A DNA stretch of 26,862 nt from a virus: positions 1-26,862 of the IMG/VR virus record IMGVR_UViG_3300020433_000038; one strand, written 5' to 3'. Each line of letters opens with the position of its first letter. The stretch's first letter is position 1. The notes beneath the pieces are model-generated. The model searched no databases. It was not told the DNA's origin and was given only the letters and a program-made list of their open reading frames with translations. The position numbers were made by a program, and so were the translations under genes. Below, piece after piece: positions 1 to 7,724 of this stretch.

Positions 1-722
1 ATATCACTGCTAAAGATACTATCGAGGGTGTCATCAATATCAACCAGAACACAAGATGCAAATTGACGAATGGGTGTTCTGACCCCTGCCATGACTGGTG
101 TTGGGATGTTGATTCTGTGTTTGCTGATTGCGTTGTAGTATCGTTTGACATAATCAATTCTTGATTCGATAGAATAGTTTTGGAAAAGAGTAGCAGCAAT
201 TAACATGTACATCTGCTGTGGTGTCTCAAACACCTCACCAGTACTGCGATCTTGTACAAGATATTTATCTACGACCTGTCGTAGACCTGCATATGTGAAC
301 AGATAATCTCTGTCCCAATCAATAAAGTCATGAAGTTCTGACCATTCCTCTTCCGAATATTGTTTGATGAGGTCAGGATCATACACACCCTTAGCAATAC
401 ACTCCTTAACATGCTCTATAAGAGGTGGAGGATTGTCTGGATGTCCTTTATATACAGATTTTCTATAAGAGAATAGAAGTAAACGAGCAGCAACGTACTG
501 ATAGTTAGGTTGCTCTAATGAAATGAGATCATTCGCTGACCTGATTAGAATCTCTTGGATGTCAGAAGTCTCGATGTTCTCATAGAACTGCAAGTTAGAG
601 TTCATCTCTATTGCTGATTCAGATACACCTGCGAGTCCATCACATGCGAACTCCACCATGCGGTGAAGTTTGTCGAGGTTAAGGGGTTCGACTACACCGT
701 TACGCTTTACTACGCTGATCAT
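1..722 (-). CDS. nrdA: Ribonucleotide reductase class Ia alpha subunit, N-terminal part (runs off window)
   Basis: Reduces ribonucleoside diphosphates to deoxynucleotides for phage DNA synthesis, working with an NrdB subunit not in the window. I translated 240 residues from the ATG at 722; the frame is open to the window edge, so the C-terminal two thirds are missing. The start MISVVKRNGVVEPLN is the usual NrdA N-terminus. The segment FASCVLVDIDDTLDS near residue 221 matches the region around the redox-active cysteine of class I enzymes (Cys224 here, corresponding to the Cys225 region of E. coli NrdA). The start overlaps the primase stop as ATGA. A consensus-like sigma70 promoter lies about 60 bases upstream inside the primase gene. 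The family call is firm. Confidence 0.93.
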   Translation of the reverse strand, partial: MISVVKRNGVVEPLNLDKLHRMVEFACDGLAGVSESAIEMNSNLQFYENIETSDIQEILIRSANDLISLEQPNYQYVAARLLLFSYRKSVYKGHPDNPPPLIEHVKECIAKGVYDPDLIKQYSEEEWSELHDFIDWDRDYLFTYAGLRQVVDKYLVQDRSTGEVFETPQQMYMLIAATLFQNYSIESRIDYVKRYYNAISKHRINIPTPVMAGVRTPIRQFASCVLVDIDDTLDSIFSSD

Positions 723-1705
723 ACTCGTTTCCAGTCTGTGAATTTTAGTTTTGCTTCCAAACCATTATATGTATTGGATAATATTATAGCAGAAGGGTCA
801 AGTCCTGCCAACACCATATCATTGATGTCTTTCTCTTTGATATTTTTTGGCCAGATCACTATATTATCCTGCTTGCTAATGGATTTTTCCATTCGCTCAA
901 TGATCTGTTTGTTTCTTGGTTCGTTGTCATATACATAGACAAACTCATAATCCCAAGAACTAAGGTCAACATCGGCACCGCACATAGCGATAGCATTGTC
1001 CACAAAGAGGGAGTCCAAGGGTCCTTCTGTAACATAAACTTTCTCATTTTGATTGATAGTATCAAGTCCAAAGACCTTTTGGTGGTCATCGAACATTATT
1101 GTAATGTATCGTAACGTTGTATGCTTTGCCATAGATCTACCCTGAATGCCAAACCATGTACCATCTGCACGAACGAGTGGGATAATAATTCTGGGTTGAT
1201 CATTGTGGAGACTATCAAACGTTTTCTTCTGTGTGTTGACCCAAGTCTTAAACTTCTCAGCATAGAATAGTCTTGAGAGTTGACTCTCTGGAACCTTCCT
1301 ATCGAGAAGATATTTCTTTGCAGGGTGTTCTTTATTTAGATCAGAAATACATTTGAGATCGTGTGGTTTTTTAAACTTTGGTGTACTGTCAGGGATAGTA
1401 AATTTCTCTACCGTTGTACCCTTACCAGTAGAGTTCATACGATACTTTTCTAACTGATATTCACTATACAAATCAGGAGCAAAGTCTTTTAAAAAGTTCG
1501 CAGTAGTCTTTCCAACACCACAGTTGTGGCATTTATATACCATACGTCCTTTAACCAGAAAAAAATACCCCCGAGCCTTGTTCTTATTCTTCTTGGAATC
1601 TCCACAGAAGGGGCAACGGAAGTTGTATAGTGAGTTCTTAACTCGTTTAAATTTTTCTAATCGAATGGATAACCTATTAATATAGAGGTCATCGACTGTA
1701 CTCAT
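719..1705 (-). CDS. gp61: DNA primase, T4 gp61-like
   Basis: Makes RNA primers for lagging-strand synthesis together with the gp41 helicase. The 328-residue protein has an N-terminal zinc ribbon (C31-PF-C34 and C59-HN-C62) that would contact template DNA, a linker, and a Toprim-like catalytic region: VYVTEGPLDSLF supplies the acidic glutamate and YVYDNEPRN the acidic D-x-E-type motif. Length is close to T4 gp61 (about 340 residues). The start is ATG at 1705, inside the last 17 bases of the upstream gene. Its stop shares four bases with the nrdA start, so nrdA is probably translationally coupled. A consensus-like sigma70 promoter lies just upstream, giving a short leader. Confidence 0.9.
   Translation of the reverse strand: MSTVDDLYINRLSIRLEKFKRVKNSLYNFRCPFCGDSKKNKNKARGYFFLVKGRMVYKCHNCGVGKTTANFLKDFAPDLYSEYQLEKYRMNSTGKGTTVEKFTIPDSTPKFKKPHDLKCISDLNKEHPAKKYLLDRKVPESQLSRLFYAEKFKTWVNTQKKTFDSLHNDQPRIIIPLVRADGTWFGIQGRSMAKHTTLRYITIMFDDHQKVFGLDTINQNEKVYVTEGPLDSLFVDNAIAMCGADVDLSSWDYEFVYVYDNEPRNKQIIERMEKSISKQDNIVIWPKNIKEKDINDMVLAGLDPSAIILSNTYNGLEAKLKFTDWKRV
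783..811 (-). promoter_or_regulatory. Sigma70-type early promoter for nrdA
   Basis: Minus-strand TTGGCA (811-806), exactly 17 bases, then TATAAT (788-783). The -10 box is perfect and the -35 box matches 5 of 6. It lies inside the 3' end of the primase gene and would start transcription near 776, about 54 bases before the nrdA ATG. A second TATAAT at 769-764 has no good -35. Inferred from sequence only. Confidence 0.55.
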
Positions 1706-2096
1706 TCATTGTGTTAGTGGGTACTGATATCATAGTACTTTCTACTCCACTTGTCAAGAGTGGACGGATTATTCTCTGTCCGACTGGACTAACGAGGAAA
1801 GATAGAAGAGAAAGAGCACCAAAGATACTCCACATTTTCTTTTCCATCGTCCTAAGACGGTCATCGACTTTACGGATGTCTCTTTCACAACCACGTTTGA
1901 TTGAGTCTGTTTCTCTGTTGAGGTCTGCATGTAACCTATCTACCTTCTCAAATAATACTTGATCTATTCTATCTTGCTTTTCTAACTTCTCATTATGCAC
2001 AGCAAGGAGTTGACCCATCTTTACAGAGTTCTCCTGTAGGGAATCAACGACACGTTCTAACCTCTCTATTATTGCTGTGTTAATATTCTGTTCCAT
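1689..2096 (-). CDS. Coiled-coil protein with C-terminal membrane segment
   Basis: Hypothetical protein of 135 residues. Residues 1-90 are charged with heptad-like spacing (ERLERVVDSLQEN, KLEKQDRIDQVLFEKVDRL), predicting a long coiled coil. A single hydrophobic segment follows at about 90-112 (MWSIFGALSLLSFLVSPVG), then a polar tail. The architecture resembles small phage membrane-tethered proteins such as the haemolysin XhlA/holin-accessory type, but no specific family motif was recognised. It starts at ATG 2096, two bases after the upstream stop, with a weak ribosome site. Its last 17 bases overlap the primase start and its 3' end carries the primase promoter. Confidence 0.72.
   Translation of the reverse strand: MEQNINTAIIERLERVVDSLQENSVKMGQLLAVHNEKLEKQDRIDQVLFEKVDRLHADLNRETDSIKRGCERDIRKVDDRLRTMEKKMWSIFGALSLLSFLVSPVGQRIIRPLLTSGVESTMISVPTNTMNEYSR
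1729..1757 (-). promoter_or_regulatory. Sigma70-type early promoter for primase
   Basis: Minus-strand TTGACA (1757-1752), 17-base spacer, TATGAT (1734-1729). The -35 is perfect and the -10 matches 5 of 6. It is embedded in the 3' coding end of the upstream 135-residue gene; the predicted start near 1722 leaves a leader of roughly 17 bases before the primase ATG. This fits an early, host-polymerase promoter. Confidence 0.6.
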
Positions 2097-2097
2097 C

Positions 2098-2691
2098 CTA
2101 CTGGTTCTTTAACGCTTTCATCCTCAGGTCGTAGTAAAATTTGATCACCTGATTGGGATACAAACGTTTCACATATATCTTTTTATGATTCTCAGGTCTA
2201 TAGATCTTCCTGAGTTGTATCTTAATGTCTGCTTCGGACTTACCATAGAGTACATACTCCTGTGCACCGTCATAACATACTTTAAAAGGCAGGTACCTGT
2301 CATTCTCCTTCTCAGATTTAGGAGTGACGTGTCCTACCACAAGTCCTTCTTTAACATTCTTATTCTTAACGTGAGCAATGTAAGTAGGACTCTTTACCTT
2401 TACCTTACCACCTGCTCTTCTAGTTGCCTTGTTACCTGCACCTCTGTCTGAGTCTTCCCAGTCACCACCACCTTTAGTGGCTTTCTTAGAGTAACCTTTA
2501 CCTCCCAGTCTTTCATCAAGAACTTCTTCTTTACAATTCTTTCTCTTATACTTACGCTTTGTCAGCTTAGGTTTCTTCTCATTATTAGAACCTAGCATTG
2601 GATCAAAACCTGCCACAGGACCACTGGCATTAGCAGATCCAGAGAATCCACCAGTACCTGCACTCATTGTTGGGGCATCTTCGTTAATCAC
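2098..2691 (-). CDS. Conserved phage protein, Gly/Lys-rich N-terminus
   Basis: Hypothetical protein of 197 residues. The first 100 residues are low complexity (Gly, Ser, Lys, Arg; for example GGFSGSANASGPVAG) and probably disordered. The C-terminal half, from about residue 103 (YIAHVKNKNVKEGLVVGH) to the end, looks folded and basic. The start MINEDAPTMSAG resembles N-termini common among structural proteins of marine T4-like phages, so a virion or core role is possible but unproven. Translation begins at a GTG; AAGGA sits about six bases upstream, and the GTGA overlap with the preceding stop supports this start and translational coupling. Confidence 0.72.
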   Translation of the reverse strand: MINEDAPTMSAGTGGFSGSANASGPVAGFDPMLGSNNEKKPKLTKRKYKRKNCKEEVLDERLGGKGYSKKATKGGGDWEDSDRGAGNKATRRAGGKVKVKSPTYIAHVKNKNVKEGLVVGHVTPKSEKENDRYLPFKVCYDGAQEYVLYGKSEADIKIQLRKIYRPENHKKIYVKRLYPNQVIKFYYDLRMKALKNQ

Positions 2692-3062
2692 AATTTCCTT
2701 AGGGTGTCGTAGATAGTTTCATCAAGTGGTACATTCTCTAGGACTCCTTCATTACCATCTTCGGGATACCTGCTGAGGTATATCAAAAATGTTTTAACAG
2801 AGGAGTAATATTCCCTCTCAAGTTTGTACATTAATAAAGGTAGGGTACCTTCACCAAATACATTAAACAAAACTATTAAGTGATTCAGAATCAATGTGGT
2901 ACGCAGTACTCCTGTCTTTAGATAACGCTTAAGTAACCTCTTAAGGTACTTAAACTTTTTCATATCTTCTAGAAAGTCATCCACAGTCACAGACTGTGGA
3001 TTCTCGTAGTACTTGATTGCGAACATCAAATGATTCTTCTCATCTAGATGATCAAATCGCAT
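2688..3062 (-). CDS. Conserved hypothetical phage protein (124 aa)
   Basis: Function unknown. The 124-residue sequence starts MRFDHLDEKNHLMFAIKYYE and resembles a family I associate with T4-like marine phages. It appears all-helical, with a basic stretch (FKYLKRLLKRYLKTG, about residues 37-51) and a hydrophobic helix (about 54-72) that is likely part of a globular fold rather than a membrane anchor. A late-type TAAATA motif lies 23-30 bases upstream, over the stop of the preceding gene. Its stop overlaps the GTG of the next gene. Confidence 0.75.
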   Translation of the reverse strand: MRFDHLDEKNHLMFAIKYYENPQSVTVDDFLEDMKKFKYLKRLLKRYLKTGVLRTTLILNHLIVLFNVFGEGTLPLLMYKLEREYYSSVKTFLIYLSRYPEDGNEGVLENVPLDETIYDTLRKL

Positions 3063-3084
3063 TACTTATAATATGGTTCGGTTT

Positions 3085-3092
3085 TATTTAGC
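3085..3092 (-). promoter_or_regulatory. Late-promoter-like motif (GCTAAATA)
   Basis: Minus-strand GCTAAATA keeps the TAAATA core of the T4 late promoter TATAAATA. Its TAA is the stop codon of the 3088-3912 gene. It is positioned to transcribe the 124-residue gene starting at 3062. Confidence 0.4.
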
Positions 3093-3912
3093 TACCGAAG
3101 GTTAGAGTAGCAGCTCCGTTGGTGTACTTCTGTTCAGCACCTTTACTTGTGTTTAGAACACAACGATACTTGTAACCGTTAAGTGTAGTACCTGCTAGTC
3201 CACTATAAGCAAGTGTTGCTGTAGTGAAGTCAGCATATGTGATACCAGTGTCAAGGTTTGCAGTGATATCAACCCAACGTGTAGTAGCTGTAGCTGTCTG
3301 TCTTTGCCACTTGTACTGCTTTGTACCAGACTGATCGACTGTGAAGGCAGCAACGAATGTTCCTGCACCAGAAGATGAGGTGGAGTTAGCAGGTTGTGTA
3401 CCAACTGTGATAGTTTCTAGTACATCTGCTGCGATTGTATCGTCATCAAGATCACCAGAAGTTCCAGCTGCAACTTTAAGAGGTACGATGCACTCAGCTT
3501 TATGCTTGGTGTCACCATTGTGTGTTTGGTATGTACGATACTGCCACCATCCTGGACCTGAGATACCACGAGTCTTGTTAGATGCGATGCTATCTTCAGT
3601 TGTATCTACAAATACCAATTCGTAGGAGTTAGAGTCTCCTCCAAGTATAACGTACTCAGCCACTGCCTTTGGCGGTGTCCTTTTGATTACACTAGCAGCA
3701 GCAACAGTTGCTGTACTACCTGCATAGTTCTTATGTAGTTCTATGCTAGTTGTACTTGTTACTTGCTTAACGATATAAGCAACGCTACTAATCTCTAGCA
3801 CGTCACCCACGGTAACGCTATCTCCCGCATTCTTAGACACAGTAGCATCACCATTAGTGACTCCAATTGTGTTAGAGAATGCAGCTGCGTCAATTTTTCC
3901 TACGACAGACAT
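3088..3912 (-). CDS. Virion-type protein with C-terminal Ig-like domain
   Basis: Probable structural or decoration protein of 274 residues. Residues 1-80 are Ala/Thr/Val-rich beta sequence with a repeated-strand look (VTVGDVLEISSVAYIVKQV). Residues about 80-165 hold a middle domain with GPGWWQYRTYQT. Residues about 170-274 resemble an Ig-like fold: YKWQRQTATATTRWVDI in the Trp-containing strand and YKYRCVLNTSKG around the second Cys strand. Ig-like domains are common on phage capsid and tail surfaces, as in T4 Hoc. The ATG at 3912 follows a good ribosome site (AGAGGA), and an exact late promoter TATAAATA lies 37-44 bases upstream, supporting a late structural product. Which virion part it belongs to cannot be told here. 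Confidence 0.72.
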   Translation of the reverse strand: MSVVGKIDAAAFSNTIGVTNGDATVSKNAGDSVTVGDVLEISSVAYIVKQVTSTTSIELHKNYAGSTATVAAASVIKRTPPKAVAEYVILGGDSNSYELVFVDTTEDSIASNKTRGISGPGWWQYRTYQTHNGDTKHKAECIVPLKVAAGTSGDLDDDTIAADVLETITVGTQPANSTSSSGAGTFVAAFTVDQSGTKQYKWQRQTATATTRWVDITANLDTGITYADFTTATLAYSGLAGTTLNGYKYRCVLNTSKGAEQKYTNGAATLTFGS

Positions 3913-3948
3913 TGTAATTCCTCTTAAAGTTGTTGGTATCCTATTATT

Positions 3949-3956
3949 TATTTATA
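3949..3956 (-). promoter_or_regulatory. Late promoter TATAAATA
   Basis: An exact match to the T4 late promoter consensus on the minus strand, about 37 bases upstream of the Ig-like protein start at 3912 and in the gap after the 64-residue gene. Confidence 0.65.
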
Positions 3957-3958
3957 AT

Positions 3959-4153
3959 TTAGCGAGCCTTAATTGCTTTCTCAACTTGAGCAAACAACTT
4001 GTCATCAGCATCAGTCTTAGTAAGTTTGACTGCTTTGCCTATGATCTTAAGGCAGATATCTATTAATTTTTCTCCGAGCTCTGCGTCATCGGGGATCTTA
4101 TCTACTGCATCTGATATGATTTTTGATGCGATTGGAAGTAAAAAACCTAACAT
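3959..4153 (-). CDS. Small amphipathic helical protein (64 aa)
   Basis: Function unknown. The N-terminus MLGFLLPIASKIISDAVDKI is hydrophobic to amphipathic and the rest alternates acidic and basic residues in helical register. The N-terminal pattern is loosely similar to small phage holin-like proteins, but there is only one weak hydrophobic segment, so a holin call is not supported. The ATG at 4153 has no strong ribosome site. It lies between the 61-residue gene and the late promoter of the Ig-like gene. Confidence 0.6.
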   Translation of the reverse strand: MLGFLLPIASKIISDAVDKIPDDAELGEKLIDICLKIIGKAVKLTKTDADDKLFAQVEKAIKAR

Positions 4154-4170
4154 GATAATAACTTAGTTAA

Positions 4171-4356
4171 CTAATCTATATAGGCTTCCGACCCCATCAT
4201 TTTATCTCGTGTGGCAATACTTAACTGATACATCTTCTCATGTAAGGTTGCTACTGGCCAAGAATCATACGGATGCTTAGTCTTTCCTGGTATGTACTTA
4301 TAGTTTAGGTCAAACCATTCATCGTATGGTACTTTGTCTGGTGCCTTGTATGTCAT
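4171..4356 (-). CDS. Small hypothetical protein (61 aa)
   Basis: Function unknown. Tyr/Trp/Pro-rich 61-residue protein (VPYDEWFDLNYKYIPGK, HPYDSWPV) with no recognised domain or membrane segment. Its ATG overlaps the stop of the upstream 84-residue gene by one base (TAATG), so it is the last member of a translationally coupled run with 4356-4610, 4607-5110 and 5110-6603. Confidence 0.65.
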   Translation of the reverse strand: MTYKAPDKVPYDEWFDLNYKYIPGKTKHPYDSWPVATLHEKMYQLSIATRDKMMGSEAYID

Positions 4357-4610
4357 TACTTATCTGCTGTAAATTTACGGTTCTTCATGTAACCCCACTT
4401 GCCTTTGTGTAATGCTCTTACACCTTTGGGGTTCCTGATAGCATTCTTCTGTTTCTCTTTGGCATCAGCATCCTTAGCCATAAATTCCTTGTACCTTTTC
4501 TTACCGTACTTGGATTTATACTTGGTTTCTTTTGCCTTTTCTTTTTCTATTGCGTAGGATTTAAGCCTATCTGCAGCAGCATCGTTATCCCACTCTAGGA
4601 GCGATGTCAT
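4356..4610 (-). CDS. Small lysine-rich protein (84 aa)
   Basis: Function unknown. Highly charged and basic: KEKAKETKYKSKYGKKRYKE near residues 23-42 and HKGKWGYMKNRKF near the end. Probably helical or disordered and able to bind nucleic acid or acidic proteins by charge alone. The ATGA overlap with the preceding gene and TAATG junction with the next show a coupled operon with 4607-5110 and 5110-6603. Confidence 0.65.
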   Translation of the reverse strand: MTSLLEWDNDAAADRLKSYAIEKEKAKETKYKSKYGKKRYKEFMAKDADAKEKQKNAIRNPKGVRALHKGKWGYMKNRKFTADK

Positions 4611-5110
4611 CTTCTTGCCTCTTTCTTTTTCTTATCATACTCAGCAGTTGCTTGGAGCATCTTCTTCTTAAGATTCTCCTTTGCTTTGCTAGTCTTACTG
4701 TGAGCAGTAGCACCTACAGATGCAGGTAGAGCAGCACCTGTTACTGCAACCTCTTCGATTGGTTCGATGCTTTCGATATCAACTCTAGCATCATATCCAT
4801 CAGGGACACGAGACTTTGCTAGTGCGAGTGCTTCTTTCTGTAACTTATCTCTTCTCTTGATGACTGAAGAGCGTACCTTTCTTCTATACTTAAGATACTT
4901 GTCATCTTTTTGATTGTGTTTACCGTCGTTGTTGATGTCAGAATCTTCTTTACCGACGGGATCTAATTTTTCTTGCATAAGATCCTCCTTCTTAGGATTA
5001 ATAGTGATACCTTTTTTGACTTTGGTCCCGCCCTTCATAGCAGGATGTTGACTGTCCTTGTCACGACGATCATTCTTATTTAATAGTGTTTGTTGAGCTT
5101 TGGATGTCAT
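4607..5110 (-). CDS. Charged protein with EF-hand/dockerin-like Ca2+ loop
   Basis: Hypothetical 167-residue protein, rich in Lys and Asp. Residues 58-69 read DINNDGKHNQKD, matching the DxNxDGxxNxxD calcium-coordinating loop of EF-hand/dockerin motifs; the following helix is basic (KYLKYRRKVRSSVIKRR). A hydrophobic-acidic section around residues 108-135 precedes a Lys-rich coiled C-terminus. Marine T4-like phages often carry such loops in virion-associated proteins, but the role here is unknown. Start ATG 5110 overlaps the upstream stop (TAATG). Confidence 0.68.
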   Translation of the reverse strand: MTSKAQQTLLNKNDRRDKDSQHPAMKGGTKVKKGITINPKKEDLMQEKLDPVGKEDSDINNDGKHNQKDDKYLKYRRKVRSSVIKRRDKLQKEALALAKSRVPDGYDARVDIESIEPIEEVAVTGAALPASVGATAHSKTSKAKENLKKKMLQATAEYDKKKKEARR

Positions 5111-6603
5111 TACTGAACCCCCATTTCTTTACGCCAATCATAACTCTCTCCCATACGTCTTGCAACATTACGGGAACCACGAGAAACACTACGGGCAATC
5201 TTGCCAACGACTTTCTTGATACCAGCTTTTAAACCACCACCTGAGGAACCAGATGATGAACTACTAGAACTAGATGAACTAGAGGAACTAGAACCTCCAC
5301 TACGACCTGAACCTGAGACATAACTGTTACCAGTTACACTAGGTTTTCCGTCTGTACTAGAACTAGATGATGTAGAAACACTGGACTTCTTCTTAGTAGC
5401 AGATGCACGAGCATCTTTATATCCAGACTTAAAGTCTGATCCAGCTTTCTTAGCAGCACTACCCACCTTACTAGCAACGTTAACTGCTGTACCTGCAGCT
5501 TTACCTGCTTGATATGGTACTTTCTTTAACCCCTTCTTAACAGCTGAACCTGCACTCTTAAGTGCTGACTTCACTTTCTCTGCACGAGAAGGACCAGAGT
5601 TGTTGCTGCTAGGTTTCTTGTCTTGTAATGTCTTACGAGCAATGGCACCTGCATCTCTTGGTTTTTCTTTCTTTGGTGCTTGTACTGCAACATTAGGGAA
5701 TGCTGAATGCTTTGATGGTGCTTCTGTTAACAACTCTATGCCATCTATAGCTTCGAGTGCTTCGTTAAGTGAACCTTCATCCAACTCTTCTAATGCTTCT
5801 ACAAATAATGTTTCGAGTTCTTCGAAACTAATCTCATCGATGTATGCATCATCTAGGTCGATGTATCTTTCGATAAGATCATCGATAGTCTCTTCACCAA
5901 GCCTTTTCTTTTTCTGAGCAGAGTATAAACGAGCAGACTGTTGTAGTTTCTTCTTAGCCTTCTCTTTATCACCTGCTACTGCTGCCTTACCTCTTTCCAC
6001 TTCAGCCTTCTTGGATGCTTTTAGTGCGAGGTCAGCAGAGATTTCTGTGATTGTGTCTTCTTTCATATGATCGGCAGCCTTATACATTGGGGTGCCATCT
6101 TTCTTCTTCATACCTTTCTTATAATTCTGGTATGCTTTGGTGTTGCCTTTCTTATCAGCGTTAGTAACTGTCATAGCTTCTAACATAGATCTATGTAAGT
6201 CATCTATATCAACAGACTCCTTAGGACCTTGTACACCTATGTCTTCTGCATACTTAGCAGTCTTCTCTCCTTTCTTACCTACTACAATGTAACGACCATC
6301 AGATTTACGACCAGTGATAACCATTGATTGTCCACCAGGTGAGATAACTCTACCGATGTTACGATCATCAGGTGAGATACGCTTGTTCTTATCGATCAAT
6401 TCTTTCTCGATAGGAAATCCACCATACCCTTCGAAGGTATCTTGGAGAGGTGCCTCATCTATAATCTTGATGATCTTATCAACTGTTTCCTGCATACGTT
6501 TTGAGGGAGCTTGTGACTCTCTATCAACGTGCTTTAGGATTGTCATCTGTTCATCAAGGGTATACCCCATGAGTTCAGCAGATACTTTAATGTCAGTTGC
6601 CAT
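5110..6603 (-). CDS. Large disordered, Ser-rich virion/core-type protein
   Basis: 497 residues with no enzyme signature. The N-terminal 150 residues look folded, including GRVISPGGQSMVITGRKSDG. Lys-rich helical sequence follows, then a strongly acidic block around 235-290 (IDDLIERYIDLDDAYIDEIS). The C-terminal third is basic and disordered with a run of serines interrupted only by glycines, ending in an Arg-rich tail. Several (L/I)xE tripeptides (ITE, LNE, LTE) match the cleavage rule of the T4 prohead protease gp21. Low complexity, charge segregation and these sites suggest a prohead-core or internal virion protein; this is inference. A TAAATA late motif lies 25-32 bases upstream of the ATG at 6603. 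Confidence 0.7.
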   Translation of the reverse strand: MATDIKVSAELMGYTLDEQMTILKHVDRESQAPSKRMQETVDKIIKIIDEAPLQDTFEGYGGFPIEKELIDKNKRISPDDRNIGRVISPGGQSMVITGRKSDGRYIVVGKKGEKTAKYAEDIGVQGPKESVDIDDLHRSMLEAMTVTNADKKGNTKAYQNYKKGMKKKDGTPMYKAADHMKEDTITEISADLALKASKKAEVERGKAAVAGDKEKAKKKLQQSARLYSAQKKKRLGEETIDDLIERYIDLDDAYIDEISFEELETLFVEALEELDEGSLNEALEAIDGIELLTEAPSKHSAFPNVAVQAPKKEKPRDAGAIARKTLQDKKPSSNNSGPSRAEKVKSALKSAGSAVKKGLKKVPYQAGKAAGTAVNVASKVGSAAKKAGSDFKSGYKDARASATKKKSSVSTSSSSSTDGKPSVTGNSYVSGSGRSGGSSSSSSSSSSSSSSGSSGGGLKAGIKKVVGKIARSVSRGSRNVARRMGESYDWRKEMGVQ

Positions 6604-6626
6604 TGTTTTATTGTAGTCCGTAACTA

Positions 6627-7724
6627 TTATTTAGGTGTTGCAACCTTTCTAAAGTCGGAAAACTTAACTCCGAACTTAGTTGTTGCTTGTCCAGGAGTCA
6701 TATCCTGTACTGCTTGACGATATTTATCTGTACCAACTTTCCAATCATTTCCTGATCCATCATCAGCAGAGAAGTTTGATTGATCCTTCCTGTTCTTACT
6801 AGCATCTGTAACTTCTGTTACATGATGCAGCCATGTGCGGAATTCATCACCATGCTCATCCTTAAGGATGACATAGTTACTACCACGATGAACAATAGTA
6901 CCACGAATACCAGTGTCATCATACTCTACTAATGTACCTACCTCAAAGATCTCTTCTTCGATGTAGTGTTCTCTCAATTCTTCTTGGTTAAGTTTAGGTG
7001 CAAACAACCATGACTCTGTTTTTGCTTTCTCTTGCTTGGCTTTTGCCTTCTTGAGTTTCTCAGGTGGTGTCATACCTGCTTTAACATCTGCCATCAATTT
7101 TAGAGAGTGTGCCTTACTAAAACCTTTAGGCATACCTAGATGGAAATTATCATGGTCATCACCTGACGCATGTTTCCTCTGATCTGATGCTGAAAGTCTT
7201 TCTACAGGGTCTTCGGAGTCTTTGTTTCTTGCTCCTCCAGACTTTATATTAATACTCTTAAAGTTATAGTGCTTACCGTTATACTTGTCAGTTAACTTCT
7301 GAAATTCTTTTACACGGTCATCACCTACTACCATAGTGACATGCTCATGCCCCTCATCATTGAGGTCACGAAGGATATCAAATATATTTCTATGCTGTTC
7401 AGAATTTTGGATCTTATCCTTATGATTCTTAAACATCTTACGCATGTGATCAACCTTTTGATCAGCACTTAGAGGGTTCTTCTTATGATCCTGTGTCCTA
7501 CTAGGATAGATCCTGTAGTTACCAGAGTCACCACCTGCTTTCTGCACAGCATCAAGCATCTTACCATGACCTGCGTGTGGTGGATTAAATCTACCGAAGG
7601 TTATAGCAACGTGTTTGTCTGCAGCCATCCTATCCGCTTTACCATTACCTGCAGGTTTGGCTTTCGGATTGGTTTTCTTGGTAGCATCGTATGCTTCAGT
7701 TATAAAGACGTGAAATGTTAACAT
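6627..7724 (-). CDS. HxGH nucleotidylyltransferase with KOW/SH3-like C-terminus and capsid-targeting-like N-terminus
   Basis: Probable enzyme that transfers NMP from an NTP (cytidylyl/adenylyl type); substrate unknown. Of 365 residues, 39-53 read VAITFGRFNPPHAGH, containing the HxGH motif (H50-A-G-H53). LSASDQRKHA (177-186) resembles the second conserved (I/L)S(x)TxxR motif. The domain ends near residue 215. A C-terminal segment from about 247 (VGTLVEYDDTGIRGTIVHRG) looks like a KOW/SH3-type beta fold. The N-terminus MLTFHVFITEAYD resembles T4 capsid-targeting sequences, and ITE fits the gp21 cleavage rule. The ATG follows the upstream stop directly (TAAATG) with GGGG as ribosome site, coupling it to the ligase-like gene. 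Confidence 0.82.
   Translation of the reverse strand: MLTFHVFITEAYDATKKTNPKAKPAGNGKADRMAADKHVAITFGRFNPPHAGHGKMLDAVQKAGGDSGNYRIYPSRTQDHKKNPLSADQKVDHMRKMFKNHKDKIQNSEQHRNIFDILRDLNDEGHEHVTMVVGDDRVKEFQKLTDKYNGKHYNFKSINIKSGGARNKDSEDPVERLSASDQRKHASGDDHDNFHLGMPKGFSKAHSLKLMADVKAGMTPPEKLKKAKAKQEKAKTESWLFAPKLNQEELREHYIEEEIFEVGTLVEYDDTGIRGTIVHRGSNYVILKDEHGDEFRTWLHHVTEVTDASKNRKDQSNFSADDGSGNDWKVGTDKYRQAVQDMTPGQATTKFGVKFSDFRKVATPK
6628..6635 (-). promoter_or_regulatory. Late-promoter-like motif (CCTAAATA)
   Basis: Minus-strand CCTAAATA covers the last sense codons and stop of the nucleotidylyltransferase gene, 25-32 bases before the ATG of the 497-residue gene. It keeps the TAAATA core of T4 late promoters. 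Confidence 0.4.

Noticed and set aside
3959-4153. Holin call for the 64-residue protein
   Set aside because: Only one weak amphipathic segment and no holin family motif.
5600-5917. Ser-rich plus-strand frame
   Set aside because: Serine content is a mirror of the acidic/Ser codons of the 497-residue gene on the other strand.
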